Part shown: positions 34,066-46,289 of the stretch, piece by piece
Position numbering within the stretch: position 1 is the stretch's first letter
How the letters are laid out: each line of letters starts with the position of its first letter
Assembly (NCBI GenBank): GCA_030522415.1
Contig: CM060125.1
Span: forward strand, 6,310,901 to 6,374,900
Direction of reading: 5' to 3'
DNA length: 64,000 nucleotides
Source: Channallabes apus
Taxonomy: Eukaryota > Chordata > Actinopteri > Siluriformes > Clariidae
The notes under the pieces: model-generated
The model's input: only the letters and a program-made list of their open reading frames with translations
Databases searched by the model: none
Told to the model about the DNA's origin: nothing
Position numbers and translations under genes: made by a program

Positions 34066-36076
34066 ATGCCTCCCCGGGCATCCCCAGAAGATCGGTGTTC
34101 AGTTTCCGCCGCCTTTGGTGTTTTGGACAACACCGGTCTCTTAGTCGTTCGGTGGGATCCTGCCATTTTCCAGGACACAGAACCACTAACACCCCCCAGC
34201 CCAGTAGAAGTACTCATACCCCTTTCGGAGAAGCTGGCAGCGTGGAAGCTACTGCCAGGTGTATCTCCATGAGTCTTAAAGACTGTACAGAAAGGATACT
34301 GGATTCAGTTTATTTATCGCCCTATGTGAAGTGGCGTGGTCTCCACTTCCGTGATACCGGAAAGGGCACATCTTCTGAGTTCCGAACTCCAGACACTACT
34401 GCAGAAAGTAGCCATAGAACGAGTTCCTCCGCCAGATATGGAGTCAGGCTACTACAGTCTGTACTTCCTGGTTCCCAAGAAAGACGGGGGACTGCGTCCC
34501 ATTTTGGATCTTCGCGGTTTGACCCGCTATCTCAAAAAATACAAATTCAAAATGTTGACTATAAAAACTATTGTCTCACAAATCCAACCACAGGATTGGT
34601 TTGTGACAGTAGATTTAAAGGACGCATACTTTCATATAGAAATCCTGCCACAGCACAGGAAGTTCCTGAGGTTCGCTTTCGGGGGAAAAGCCTACCAATT
34701 TCGGGTTCTCCCATTCGGTCTAGCCCTATCACCCCGCACATACACGAAATGCATGGATGCAGTCCTGGCTCCCTTGAGACTTCAGGGCATCCGCATCTTG
34801 AATTACATAGACAACTGGCTAATCTTGGCCCAGTCTCAGCAGCTAGCACTTCAACACAGGGATGTCATCCTAGCTCATCTTTATTTGCTAGGATTGAGAC
34901 TCAATGCCATGAAATGCGTTCTCTTTCTGGCGCAGATGACAACATACATGGGCGTCAGGTGGAATTCGATCGCTATGCAGGCACATCTATCTCCTGCTCG
35001 CGTCAAATCCATAAACAACGCTCTGAAGGGAATCAGGCTAGACCAAGAGGTGACTGTACATCACTTTCAAAAATGTTTAGGCCTCATGGCAGCTGCATCC
35101 ATGGTGATACCGTTGGGTATCTTGCACATGAGAGCTTTTCCGCTGTGGCTAAGAGCCAGGGGAGTTCACACGAGAACAAATCTCCGAAGGCGAATAAGGG
35201 TTACGCGCGAAGGACTTCGTACCCTTTCTATGTGGTTCAGACCCCGGTTTCTCACCTTGGGTCCCACTCTAGGTCTGTCTTGTCGTCGCAAGATGCTAAC
35301 GACAGATGCTTCCCTTACCGGCTGGGGCGCGGTCTTGGATGGCCGTCCAGTCCAAGGGAGCTGGAGAGGCCACCTTCTCGCATGGCACATCAATTGCCTC
35401 AAGATGATGGCTCTATTTTTAGCTCTACAGCATTTCCTCCAGCAGCTGAGAGGCTACCATGTCCTAGTGCACATCGGTATTCTCCTACATAAATCGCCAG
35501 GGCGGCCTGCATTCGCGCTGCTTGAACCAGCTAGTGCATCAGGTAATGCTCTGGGCTCAGGACAAATTCCTGTCCCTCAGGGTGATTCACATTCCAGGAT
35601 ACAGGAATGTGGGAGCAGACTTACTATCCAGACAAGCTGTAAATCACGGGGAATGGAAACTCCACCCCGAAGTAGTCACTCAAATCTGGGAGAGATTCTT
35701 TACAGCAGAGGTGGACCTCCTTGCCTCCCAGGAGACTGCACAATGTCCCCTCTACTACTCTCTGACTCATCCAGCTCCCCTGGGTCTGGACGCGATGGCT
35801 CATACGTGGCCCAATTTATGCGTCTATGAGTTCTCTCCAGTAGCTCTGCTCACGGGAGTCCTGGCAAGGGTTCGTCAACACGGTTTGCGCCTCTTATTGA
35901 TAGCGCCCCGTTGGCTGGCCCGAGTATGGTTCTCAGATCTAATATCTCTCCTCCACGGCTCACCTTGGATGATTCCAGTGAGGAGGGATCTTCTATCTCA
36001 GGCGCAGGGGACAATATTTCGTCCCCGCCCCGAGCTCTGGAGCCTTCACGTTTGGCCCCTGAACGGGACCAATTAA
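34066..36076 (+). pseudogene. DIRS reverse transcriptase, RNase H and methyltransferase-like region
   Basis: RT frame: MPPRASPEDR from 34066, a TGA at 34270-34272 just before VLKTVQKGYW, then open from about 34273 to 35500. Motifs are FLVPKKDGGLRPILDLRGL, WFVTVDLKDAYFHI, VLPFGLALSPRTY and the catalytic box, which reads YIDN instead of the usual YIDD. RNase H begins at LTTDASLTGWGAVLDG. A frame change near 35500-35520 leads into 35522-36076, with IPGYRNVGADLLSR (RNase H end) and the DIRS methyltransferase-like domain (LLLIAPRWLARVWFSDLISL). The YIDN change should abolish polymerase activity. Stop, frameshift and active-site loss mark a dead copy. Confidence 0.92.
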
Positions 36077-36138
36077 GTCAAGCTGGCCTTTCAGCCAGCG
36101 TAATTGACACCATCCTTAGTGCTAGGGTTCCCTCCAGA

Positions 36139-37095
36139 TGAAGAATTTATGCCTTCAAATGGAAGGTATTCGAAAGTTGGTGCATGGCAAAGCAGGTGGA
36201 CCCAGTTCACTGCCAAATTGTTTCAGTGCTGGAATTCCTGCAAGAGAAATTGTCCTCGGGCTTGTGCCCTAGTACCCTCAGAACATACGTGGCCGCTATT
36301 TCAGCCTGCCACGTTCTGACTGAAGGGGTTACTGTGGGAAATCACCCTTTAGTTGGCCGTTTCATTCGTGGAGCTAAACGGTTGAGGCCACCCACTAGAG
36401 CCACAGTCCCTTCGTGGGATTTATCTATCGTGCTTGAAGGTCTAATCACCACTCCTTTTGAACCACTAGAGTCAGCGCCCAACAAGCTTCTGACTCTCAA
36501 GATGGTTCTTCTTATGGCCATTACCTCTCTCAAGAGGATCGGAGACCAGCGTGCCTTATCAGTCTCCCCATCTTGCCTGGACTTTGCCCCTGGGCAAGTC
36601 AAAGCCATCTTGCATCCTCACCCAAACTATCTACCGAAAGTTCCTTTTTCAACCATGCACCCTGTCGTGCTGGAAGCCTTCTGTCCTCCGCCTTTTGCAG
36701 ATTCGGAGCAGGAGAAACTTCACTCATTGTGCCCAGTACGTGCTCTTCAGGCCTATGTCCACCGCCCCAGCCAGTGGCGTAAGTCAGAGCAACTCTTTAT
36801 ATGCTATGGAGGCCGCAACCGGTGGGCGGCCGCTACCACACAAACTTTGTCACACTGGGTGAGAGATGCTATTGCCCTCTCCTATGAGGTGCGTGGACTC
36901 ACTTCGCCTCTAGGAGTCAGGGCTCATTCAACCAGAGAGGTCGCCTCATCCATTGCTCTTGCAAGAGGCACTCCCCTGCAACAAGTGTGTGACGCGGCGG
37001 GTTGGTCCTCTCCGCACACATTTGTAAGATTTTATAGTCTGGATGTGCATGCCACTCCGGGCTCACGAGTCCTCGAGTCAGCTTCCCAGACATAG
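36139..37095 (+). CDS. DIRS tyrosine recombinase
   Basis: Open frame of 303 codons from ATG 36184. The family's start-like segment (RIYAFKWKVFESWC) lies just upstream in frame, after a TGA at 36138-36140, so the protein may lack its own start. It has an N-terminal core-binding domain (EKLSSGLCPSTLRTYVAAIS) and a C-terminal catalytic domain. The catalytic set is Arg in SLKRIGD, HSTR (HxxR) near residue 249, and a Tyr nucleophile in FVRFYSLDV near residue 283. It integrates circular element DNA without a target duplication. The catalytic residues look intact. Confidence 0.92.
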
Positions 37096-37399
37096 ATCTG
37101 AGACTTCCTGGTCTTGTGCGCACACCCTACACAACCTGGGGGTCCAGACACTTGTAGTGTGGCGGCGTTGGTATTCTCGTTCTTATAGCGTTTTCACGCA
37201 GCATCGAGAGTAGCCTTTGAAAGAGTTACTTTGCTGTAACCCTGTTCCTTGAAAAGGCGGGCACGAGATGCTGCATCCTAATGCCGCACTACCACGTGAC
37301 CGGACATCCGTTCAGACAAATTAATCTGCGGTTTGTCGCTGGCTCACTAGTATTTATAACCTGCAGCTGCGTCTAATCAGATGACATCACCTGACCGAG

Positions 37400-37564
<165 letters not shown>

Positions 37565-37669
37565 TTCACAACCAGCAACATGAGAAAATGGTTCCCATAG
37601 CGTTTTCACGCAGCATCGCGTTCCCGCCTTTTCAGGGAACAGGGTTACAGCAAAGTAACCCGAGACGTT

Positions 37670-37977
37670 TCCAATGCTGAAGCACACATGAATTTTATTT
37701 TGTTTTACAACAGATCTTTCATGATGAATGTGTGTATATGTGCTTCATATTATTTTAATATATATCATTTTCATTATATAGTTTTTGTAAAGTCTTAACA
37801 GGGACAGAAGTGAAAGACATGACAATGCCTCGGTTTAAATGGTCTTGAAATTAATTTAATTTCCTGATAGTAGACTAACTGATAGTGTTAACTATGCGAA
37901 TGTCCTGATTCGTGAATATGCCAACATGTCTTATTTAAAACGTAAAAATGTGTCGGCATCATCAGAAGACATGAATG

Positions 37978-38029
<52 letters not shown>

Positions 38030-38283
38030 TATTAAGTAAATATTATTTTATGGATACGATGTTCTTCAGGCTTTTTATAATAATCATCATATTTGCTGTT
38101 TGTGTCCAGCATTGAATAATTATTTCATCCATTATTTAACCACGGCTGGAAATAATAGCTGGAATGTGATGTGATTGTGAATTTATGACTGAAATAAAGC
38201 TGGTCGTCTTTTGTAAAGTACTTTCACTTTACAAAAGGCAGCGTTTTTATCAAAAGGTTAATAAACGCGTGTTGTACAGTATA
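37670..38283. other. Repeat continuation and AT-rich spacer
   Basis: 37670-37740 continues the repeat split by the DIRS. A (TA)n run lies at 37982-38027. A small palindrome, TTTTGTAAAG...CTTTACAAAA, is at 38207-38236. No gene. Confidence 0.6.
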
Positions 38284-38459
38284 TACAGTGGGAGCCACGC
38301 CAAATAGCCGCGACCGTGTGGCTGAAGTGTGAATGGCGTGTGAATGGCCTTTGCACGCCGTAATCCCCCCTCCCTTTCTGCCAGAAAGGCATGTCAAGAT
38401 TTCACAGTAAACACGCCCATTCAAGCCCTATTTATTCATTGACCTGGTGCCACCACGAG

Positions 38460-38606
38460 ATGGCGCTTCGTTTTCAAGAACACGTTAAAACAAGCCAGCT
38501 GCGCTGAGTTGCAATCACGTGATTTTAACAACCCGCCTCCAACCCCGCCGAACTGACGCTGCCAAACTACAGAGATGAAGATGGCGGCTTAACGGACTAT
38601 TCGTGG
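38460..38606 (+). promoter_or_regulatory. TATA-less promoter and first exon of the duplicated unit, copy A
   Basis: Contains an E-box CACGTG (AATCACGTGATT), GC-rich CCCCGCC, and AAGATGGCGGC at 38578-38588, the YY1 site often found just downstream of start sites. A strong splice donor, CGTG|GTAAGTG, lies at 38606. The ATG inside the YY1 site opens only a 5-codon frame. Everything is conserved in copy B (donor at 56176). Confidence 0.65.
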
Positions 38607-39066
38607 TAAGTGATGTTTTATTTTATAAAATGTGTTTGGGGTAGTTTACAGTTCATTTCCCAGTTTAGTTTTTTTGTTGGCCCTTTTAAATATCACTGGC
38701 AGCACCAGCAGCGGTCAGATGTGACTTTAGAGAACTTAATGATCTGTTTACCAAGTCTGGAGTTAATATTACAGCTTACTGTCAGTGTCACACACTCACA
38801 ATGTCACTCCACTTTAACTCAAAAACATGCTCAAGCTTCGACAATACTATTAATGTCCCTATTACAAGAGCTGCACTACCCGATGAAGAGTGTTTGTGTT
38901 CTCTGTAAATACTGAGAGAATCTCACCGCGTGTTGTCTGGATAAATTCAGCGGTTATTTATTCTTTGGTTAAGAGTTAATCTGCAGGTTATTTCTGTGAC
39001 TGTAATATAATGTGATGCAGTTAATGAGGGACACAGACTGAGGGTAGCTATACAGGAGCTAGTAAC

Positions 39067-42000
39067 GCTCATAAGCCGGTTTATATTTTACGCACTTTGG
39101 CCAGGACTTTCCGCGGTAGCGCGAGCGCTTAGTTAACGAGCTGAATAACAACACTGAAGTGTTTATCAGTTAAGGAGGAGGAGGGGGGAGGTGTGTGTGT
39201 GGGGGGGGTATGAGGGGCTTCAGTAAGTTATAGTTTGGCTTCAGAGATGAACTAATGCTCATATACGAGTGTTATATAACTTATTTGTATGAGAAGTGCA
39301 TTAAGTAAATTCTCGGTTAATTTAATGCAGACGATAATACAGACAGTCAGTGGTTAAGACTGTTCACTGGTTAACATTAGCACAGGCAGTTTATTTACAT
39401 TCCAGAATGCCCAAAACAGTATTTTACACACTCTGTGGTAAATAGGTTTATTAATATATTGTGGCGTGGGCGGGGCTGGCGACCGCCGGCTTTGGGCCAG
39501 CATTATGTTTGTGTTCACCATGGGTGGGATATTGGTTTTAGGTTAGCGGCTTCGGCCATGTTTAAGCATGTGGTATGTGTGTTTGACCTGTATGTGTGTT
39601 TATGCTTGTGCTGAGTTAATAAAATACTCCCAGTCATTACATTGGGTAGCCACCAAGCTCACTCGTCCTCCAAGATCCCTGATAGCGTTGAAAAACGCAA
39701 CATTGGTGTCAGAAGTGGGATTGCTACCGACCCAAACAAAATCGCTGCAGTACAGAATTGGCCAGAACCGGTAAATGTGTCGCAGCTGCGCACTTTCCTC
39801 GGGTTAGCCTCGTACTACCGCCGGTTTGTGAAAGACTTCGCCACCGTCGCAAGTCCGTTGCATGGGTTGACTAAAAAGATCCAGCCGTTCCGCTGGGAGG
39901 TTGTACATGCGCGCACGTTCGCTCGGTTGCGCGAAGCTTTGGTCACGTGTCCCGTCCTCGGCTATCCGGATGCAGCGCGCGCGTTCATCCTTGACACAGA
40001 CGCGAGCGATGTAGGGCTGGGGGCCGTACTGTCTCAGGTTTCCGGTGGCCAAGAGCAGGTTGTCGCGTATTTCAGCCGCGCGTTGTCTGGGCCCGAGCGA
40101 AATTATTGCGTCACGCGGCGCGAGCTGTTAGCTGTCGTCGCGGCGCTAAAACACTTCCGGCCGTACTTATACGGGCAAACCTTCCTGCTGGCGACCGATC
40201 ACGCTTCGCTAGTGTGGCTGCTCAGTTTTAAAGAACCCGAGGGGCAGTTAGCGCGTTGGCTGGAGCGATTACAGGACTATAGTTTCACCATTGAACACCG
40301 AGCCGGGAAGCTACACGCTAACGCCGACGCGTTATCTCGCCGGCCATGCAGCGAAGCGCGTTGTCGGTACTGCGAGTGGGTCGAGGAGCGCGGTTGCGAC
40401 GCGGGCCAACCCCCGGAACCACTGATGCACAACATCCCTCCCGTTCAATCCTCCGGAACCCCCGGGTGTGATCAGCCGACCGTTCCGGCATGCAGCCGAG
40501 TCACTGCCTCGCCTAGGGCACCTCCCACCGTCATCTCACCTGTGCCACAGCTGGACAATGATCAGCTCGCAGCCGAGCAGGAGGGTGATCCGGTTCTGCA
40601 GCAAGTACTGGGTTGGGTTAAAGCGGGCCTGAGACCGGGTTATACCGCGATCGCTCACCTGGGGCTAGAGGCAAAGGCTCTCCACTCGCAGTTTACCCGC
40701 CTAGCGTTGCGTGAAGGTCTACTCTACCGCCGCTGGGAGCGGCCGTGCGGCGCTGGCGAGTGTTTTCAGCTTCTGGTACCCAGGACTTTGAGGGCGTGCG
40801 TGTTGGGGTTGGTTCACGGGCATACGGGTTCGGGACACTTCGGTGTGACACAAACTTTGCGGCGGTTGCGCGCCCGTTTCTACTGGCCAGGTTGTCATAC
40901 TGATAGCGAACTCTTTGTCCGCTCATAAGCCGGTTTATATTTTACGCACTTTGGCCAGGACTTTCCGCGGTAGCGCGAGCGCTTAGTTAACGAGCTGAAT
41001 AACAACACTGAAGTGTTTATCAGTTAAGGAGGAGGAGGGGGGAGGTGTGTGTGTGGGGGGGGTATGAGGGGCTTCAGTAAGTTATAGTTTGGCTTCAGAG
41101 ATGAACTAATGCTCATATACGAGTGTTATATAACTTATTTGTATGAGAAGTGCATTAAGTAAATTCTCGGTTAATTTAATGCAGACGATAATACAGACAG
41201 TCAGTGGTTAAGACTGTTCACTGGTTAACATTAGCACAGGCAGTTTATTTACATTCCAGAATGCCCAAAACAGTATTTTACACACTCTGTGGTAAATAGG
41301 TTTATTAATATATTGTGGCGTGGGCGGGGCTGGCGACCGCCGGCTTTGGGCCAGCATTATGTTTGTGTTCACCATGGGTGGGATATTGGTTTTAGGTTAG
41401 CGGCTTCGGCCATGTTTAAGCATGTGGTATGTGTGTTTGACCTGTATGTGTGTTTATGCTTGTGCTGAGTTAATAAAATACTCCCAGTCATTACATTGGG
41501 TAGCCACCAAGCTCACTCGTCCTCCAAGATCCCTGATAGCGTTGAAAAACGCAACATTGGTGTCAGAAGTGGGATTGCTACCGACCCAAACAAAATCGCT
41601 GCAGTACAGAATTGGCCAGAACCGGTAAATGTGTCGCAGCTGCGCACTTTCCTCGGGTTAGCCTCGTACTACCGCCGGTTTGTGAAAGACTTCGCCACCG
41701 TCGCAAGTCCGTTGCATGGGTTGACTAAAAAGATCCAGCCGTTCCGCTGGGAGGTTGTACATGCGCGCACGTTCGCTCGGTTGCGCGAAGCTTTGGTCAC
41801 GTGTCCCGTCCTCGGCTATCCGGATGCAGCGCGCGCGTTCATCCTTGACACAGACGCGAGCGATGTAGGGCTGGGGGCCGTACTGTCTCAGGTTTCCGGT
41901 GGCCAAGAGCAGGTTGTCGCGTATTTCAGCCGCGCGTTGTCTGGGCCCGAGCGAAATTATTGCGTCACGCGGCGCGAGCTGTTAGCTGTCGTCGCGGCGC

Positions 42001-42774
42001 TAAAACACTTCCGGCCGTACTTATACGGGCAAACCTTCCTGCTGGCGACCGATCACGCTTCGCTAGTGTGGCTGCTCAGTTTTAAAGAACCCGAGGGGCA
42101 GTTAGCGCGTTGGCTGGAGCGATTACAGGACTATAGTTTCACCATTGAACACCGAGCCGGGAAGCTACACGCTAACGCCGACGCGTTATCTCGCCGGCCA
42201 TGCAGCGAAGCGCGTTGTCGGTACTGCGAGTGGGTCGAGGAGCGCGGTTGCGACGCGGGCCAACCCCCGGAACCACTGATGCACAACATCCCTCCCGTTC
42301 AATCCTCCGGAACCCCCGGGTGTGATCAGCCGACCGTTCCGGCATGCAGCCGAGTCACTGCCTCGCCTAGGGCACCTCCCACCGTCATCTCACCTGTGCC
42401 ACAGCTGGACAATGATCAGCTCGCAGCCGAGCAGGAGGGTGATCCGGTTCTGCAGCAAGTACTGGGTTGGGTTAAAGCGGGCCTGAGACCGGGTTATACC
42501 GCGATCGCTCACCTGGGGCTAGAGGCAAAGGCTCTCCACTCGCAGTTTACCCGCCTAGCGTTGCGTGAAGGTCTACTCTACCGCCGCTGGGAGCGGCCGT
42601 GCGGCGCTGGCGAGTGTTTTCAGCTTCTGGTACCCAGGACTTTGAGGCCGTGCGTGTTGGGGTTGGTTCACGGGCATACGGGTTCGGGACACTTCGGTGT
42701 GACACAAACTTTGCGGCGGTTGCGCGCCCGTTTCTACTGGCCAGGTTGTCATACTGATAGCGAACTCTTTGTCC
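39067..42774. repeat. 1854-bp tandem duplication (two units)
   Basis: 39067-40920 and 40921-42774 are almost identical; the one difference I noticed is GCG against CCG near 40795/42649. Each unit holds about 390 bp of intron sequence, a 5' LTR and the first part of the Gypsy pol. The break falls inside integrase, after CTCTTTGTCC. Confidence 0.95.
39715..40928 (+). pseudogene. Gypsy pol fragment, duplicated copy truncated in integrase
   Basis: Same as the first part of 41569-43829: RT thumb ([16 protein letters not shown]), RNase H ([16 protein letters not shown]) and the integrase zinc region ([15 protein letters not shown]). It stops a few residues after the tandem-duplication breakpoint. 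The apparent start codons upstream lie in the LTR. Confidence 0.93.
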
Positions 42775-43829
42775 ACAGATGCGACTCGTGCACAGCAAAG
42801 AAGGGCCCTACCCAGCGCTCGCGAGCACCGCTGCAGGACTTTCGGGTGGGGGCACCCATGGAGCGTATGGGCGTGGACATCCTTGGACCGTTCCCCGTTT
42901 CCGATCGGGGTAATCGTTATGTGCTGGTCGTTGTGGATTACTTCACAAAGTGGCCGGAGGCTTTCGCTGTGCCTGATCAGAGCGCCTCCACCACGGCCCG
43001 AGTGCTAGTGGATGAGGTGTTCAGCCGGTTTGGCGCTCCAGAGCAATTACACAGCGATCAGGGCCGCAACTTCGAGGCGGAGGTGTTTGCGGCGGTGTGC
43101 GAACGCCTCGGGGTGAAAAAGACCCGCACCACGCCACTCCATCCACAAAGTGACGGCCTCGTCGAGCGCTTCAATCGGACGCTCACCACACAACTCGCCC
43201 TACTTACCAGCGATCGGCAACGCGATTGGGACGAACATTTGCCTCTCGTGCTTTGGGCATATCGCACAGCAGGACAGGAGTCATTGCAGCTAACGCCAGC
43301 TGTTCTCATGTTTGGTCGCGAGCTGCGCACTCCAGTGGACCTTGTTTTTGGACCACCTCCACAATCGGACTTACCCACGGAACCGGGGTTGGATTATTTT
43401 TGTTCTTTGAAAGAAAAACTGTTCCGTGTTCACGAGTTGGCGCGCAAACACTTGGCGGACGCCGGTGTTAAGCAGCGCCGGGTTTATGACACTCATAGCC
43501 GGGGGCGAGACTTTGAGCCGGGAGAGCAGGTATGGGTTTATTCTCCGAGAAGGAAGAGAGGGCTATCACCCAAATTGATGTCCCACTGGGTGGGACCCTG
43601 CACGGTGATCGTTCGGCTTTCGGATGTCGTCTACCGGGTGCGGCTGGCGGGGCGAGCGCGGATGATTGTGCTTCACCGAGACCGTCTCGCTCCCTACCAG
43701 CCGCATGCCGGTGAGACGGCGACTGCTGCAGAGGTCCGACCGCCTCAGGCTAATGTTCACGTTTCGTCTGCAGCAGGGCTCCGGCGTTCACAGCGCCAGC
43801 GCCGACTGCCTGCACGTCTCAGAGACTGA
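41569..43829 (+). CDS. Gypsy RNase H-integrase polyprotein (RT mostly deleted)
   Basis: Open frame running from the LTR/primer site into pol. It holds the RT thumb ([12 protein letters not shown]), RNase H ([37 protein letters not shown]) and the integrase zinc domain ([20 protein letters not shown] ... CDSCTAKK). The catalytic core has Asp in [10 protein letters not shown], Asp in [11 protein letters not shown] and Glu in [11 protein letters not shown]. The C-terminal part includes [19 protein letters not shown] and a basic tail. The integrase looks intact, but the RT palm with its YXDD, protease and gag are absent, so this copy needs help in trans. There is no chromodomain, unlike the Gypsy at 12025-17415. 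Confidence 0.92.
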
Positions 43830-43874
43830 GGAATTAGGGGTGACCGGGGATGGTCACAGCTCGGGTGGGGGCAG

Positions 43875-44117
43875 TGTGGCGTGGGCGGGGCTGGCGACCG
43901 CCGGCTTTGGGCCAGCATTATGTTTGTGTTCACCATGGGTGGGATATTGGTTTTAGGTTAGCGGCTTCGGCCATGTTTAAGCATGTGGTATGTGTGTTTG
44001 AGCTGTATGTGTGTTTATGCTTGTGCTGAGTTAATAAAATACTCCCAGTCATTACACTGGGTAGCCACCAAGCTCACTCGTCCTCCAAGATCCCTGATAG
44101 CGTTGAAAAACGCAACA
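43875..44117 (+). repeat. Gypsy 3' LTR
   Basis: TGTGGCGTGGGCGGGGCTGG to AAAAACGCAACA. AATAAA lies near 44033. It shares family identity with the solo LTR at 5482-7479. Confidence 0.93.
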
Positions 44118-44197
44118 ATATATTATTTTTATTAGAACTATATGTTCTGTAAAGTTTGTCTTTGTCTTCACTAAATTCTCCTGTTGTCTTTAAGCAG

Positions 44198-44620
44198 AGC
44201 TCCGCTGTGGAGGATTGGGGGGGTCAGACGGCTGACGGCTGGACTTTTGGAGCTACAGGACTGGAGGAGCCTGAACAAGCTGTTGATGGAGCTGTAGGAG
44301 GGATGACGTCACAGTCCGACAGCTTTAGAATGATGTTTGATCAGGTCTACTGTATATTCTGAACATAGAACTGCTAAATGTCTGATACAGTACTTTGGGG
44401 GAAACAAAGACTTAAACTGTTCTATCTTTAATAGTTTTGATATTTAAAAAATTTATATTTTAATATAAAAGAACTATAGATAGAGACTTATAAGCAGCTG
44501 GTGTATCCGGGTTGTTTAATGAACTTTAAGCTAAAAGACAACATGTATTCACCTGTTTTATATAAATTACTGTTTTAACTTTGACTAGTTTTGGAAGAAT
44601 AAATTGAATTGTTAAAGTCA
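44198..44620 (+). other. Second exon and poly(A) region of the duplicated unit, copy A
   Basis: The acceptor tract CTCCTGTTGTCTTTAAGCAG precedes 44198. The exon contains a frame ending QVYCIF* at 44362, but a G-run length difference (seven here, six in copy B) shifts it, so coding is doubtful. AATAAA is at 44598-44603 and copy B matches (57579-57584). With exon 1 it would form a short spliced, possibly non-coding RNA. Confidence 0.55.
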
Positions 44621-44659
44621 TGTTTGCGTGTTTTAATTTTGGGGGATTGTTTGGGTATT

Positions 44660-44778
44660 GGCACCCTGTCCAGGGTGTACTCCGCCTAGTGCCCGAAGTC
44701 TCCTGGGATAGGCTCCAGGTCCCCGCGACCCTAATACAGGATTAAGCGGTATAGAAAATGAATGAATGAATGAATGAA
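44660..44778 (+). mobile_element. 5'-truncated V-SINE-like fragment
   Basis: Matches the 3' part of the SINE at 19021-19402 (TGGGATAGGCTCCAGG to ATGAATG repeats). TGTTTGGGTATT at 44648-44659 and 44779-44790 is a 12-bp duplication. The homologous site in copy B (about 57628-57642) is empty. Confidence 0.92.
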
Positions 44779-45118
44779 TGTTTGGGTATTTAAAAAACGT
44801 TTAGTTGAACCAACAACTTCAATGGGCAAAAAATGGGACACAACTTTGTTTTAAATAGTCAGAGTTGGGCTGAAAATCATAATGATAATTATTGGTCATA
44901 GAAACAAATTAAACCAGTTAAACACTTGATTATATGTATTTGTGTTTGTGATTATGTGACCCATAATAATTTTTTCTCAGTATAAATAAATGTTTTGGGT
45001 TTTAAGAACTCCAAAAGAGCAACGACAAACTTGGTATTCTCCATTGAGGTTTCTCACCTTCCACTCCTGAGTATGACATGGTGTTAATTGCTCTGTGTGT
45101 GTGTGTTTTTGGCGGGGG

Positions 45119-45119
45119 G

Positions 45120-45174
<55 letters not shown>
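45119..45174. repeat. (TG)n microsatellite
   Basis: About 28 TG units; copy B has only a few (57955-57990). Confidence 0.95.
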
Positions 45175-45179
<5 letters not shown>

Positions 45180-45780
45180 GGCTGTTCAGCAGTTCTAAAC
45201 ACAAGCACAGGGTCTGTTTTTGTCCTTAACTAAAATACTTCAATACGTTAATAATTAATTTATTTTGCTGAATAAGGTAATAAGCGATATTTAAACCAAA
45301 CCAGTAAGTTAAGTAAGTGTTCCATACATTAAAGTACTGTGTATAACCAAGTGCCCTAGCAAACACAGTTACAGTTTACAGGACAAACAAACAAAGAGTG
45401 TGTGCGCTGGGGGGATTGGAAGGTGAGTGAGAATATTCATTTACAAGACAAAAGACGGTCAGAGGCAGGGCCGTTCTAGACCGGGGGGGGGGGTGTTGCA
45501 GAAATGTGAAGGAGGCATCATGTTCGAGCACTGTTTTTCCCTGGGCTTACTGTATAGTAACAGTATTGTCCTTGCTGAATTGTGTTGAGGCACGCAAACC
45601 CCCTGACCACAATAAGGTGGCAATCCCTCAGGGGGGAAAATAAAAATTAAAGAAATAAAATAAAATATCCTTAATCCAGATTTTATCAATCAATGACATA
45701 ACATTTATCTAAGCTGGATGGTCAAATTCTCAAAAACATTTAACCTAAAGTAAGACTTACAGATGTCGCCCTTAAAACCC

Positions 45781-46045
45781 TGCGTGTTTTCCCGCGGGAT
45801 GCCGCAATTTAGCGCGCGGCGTGCCGCGTCTTGCCGGAGGCAACATTCGGGAATTTTAAATAAATGTGTTGCGCTTCACTGAATATCCGCCAGATGGCGC
45901 ATGGAAGGACTTTATCTAAAAGCCGGACCAAGTACAACAATGAATGTAAGGACGCGGATGAACAGTGCTGAAGCGAACATGAATTTTATTTTGTTTTATA
46001 ATAGATCTTTCATGATGAATGAGTGTATATGTGCTTCACATTATC
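45781..46045 (+). repeat. Second copy of the repeat split by the DIRS
   Basis: 45781-45940 matches 32195-32340, and 45965-46040 matches 37670-37740. It shows the sequence before DIRS insertion, although the middle part differs. Confidence 0.75.
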
Positions 46046-46289
46046 AAACACAGGCAAAGGAGACAGAAATTATTGAGGGATCCACTGAAAAAAGTAAACC
46101 TAGTTTAATGTGTTTTTTTTTCTCATTCCATTAGTAAAAAAAATAATTTGCTCTTTTTAACTGAAGTGTCTAATTTATGCTTATGGGTGAATCTTTTTTT
46201 TTTTTTTTTTTTTTTTTAGTATAATGCTGTTTACAGCAGGAAACCAAAGTGAAATATTTCATTTTGATCAAGGTACTCATATTAGGTTG

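Larger units (their letters stand above)
39460..44117 (+). mobile_element. Ty3/Gypsy element with internal deletion, partly duplicated in tandem
   Basis: LTRs of 243 bp lie at 39460-39702, 41314-41556 (second copy of the 5' LTR) and 43875-44117. The outer flanks show a 4-bp duplication ATAT (39456-39459 and 44118-44121). A primer-binding site, TGGTGTCAGAAGTGGGATT (39704-39722), is complementary to a tRNA-Leu 3' end. It joins directly to the thumb region of RT, so gag, protease and most of RT are deleted. A polypurine tract (GGGTGGGGGCAG) precedes the 3' LTR. 5' and 3' LTRs differ at about two sites. Confidence 0.95.
38286..45722 (+). repeat. Duplicated unit, copy A (contains transcription unit, Gypsy and SINE insertions)
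   Basis: Aligned in the same orientation with 55855-58570. The match begins exactly at CAGTGGGAGCCAC preceded by TA in both copies and ends near AAAGTAAGACTTA. Copy A alone carries the Gypsy element and tandem duplication (39460-44117), a SINE fragment (44660-44778) and an expanded (TG)n tract (45119-45174). Identity outside these is about 95% or more by eye. Confidence 0.93.

Noticed and set aside
34270..35492. Second half of the 892-codon frame starting at 32814
   Set aside because: It overlaps the RT frame, which has all the conserved motifs; the 892-codon frame here is a chance open shadow.
38574..38591. ATGAAGATGGCGGCTTAA as a small protein gene
   Set aside because: Five codons only; the sequence is better explained as a YY1 motif near a start site.
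44156..44362. Conserved 68-codon protein in exon 2 of the duplicated unit
   Set aside because: The G-run differs by one base in copy B, which destroys the frame, so selection for this protein is unlikely.
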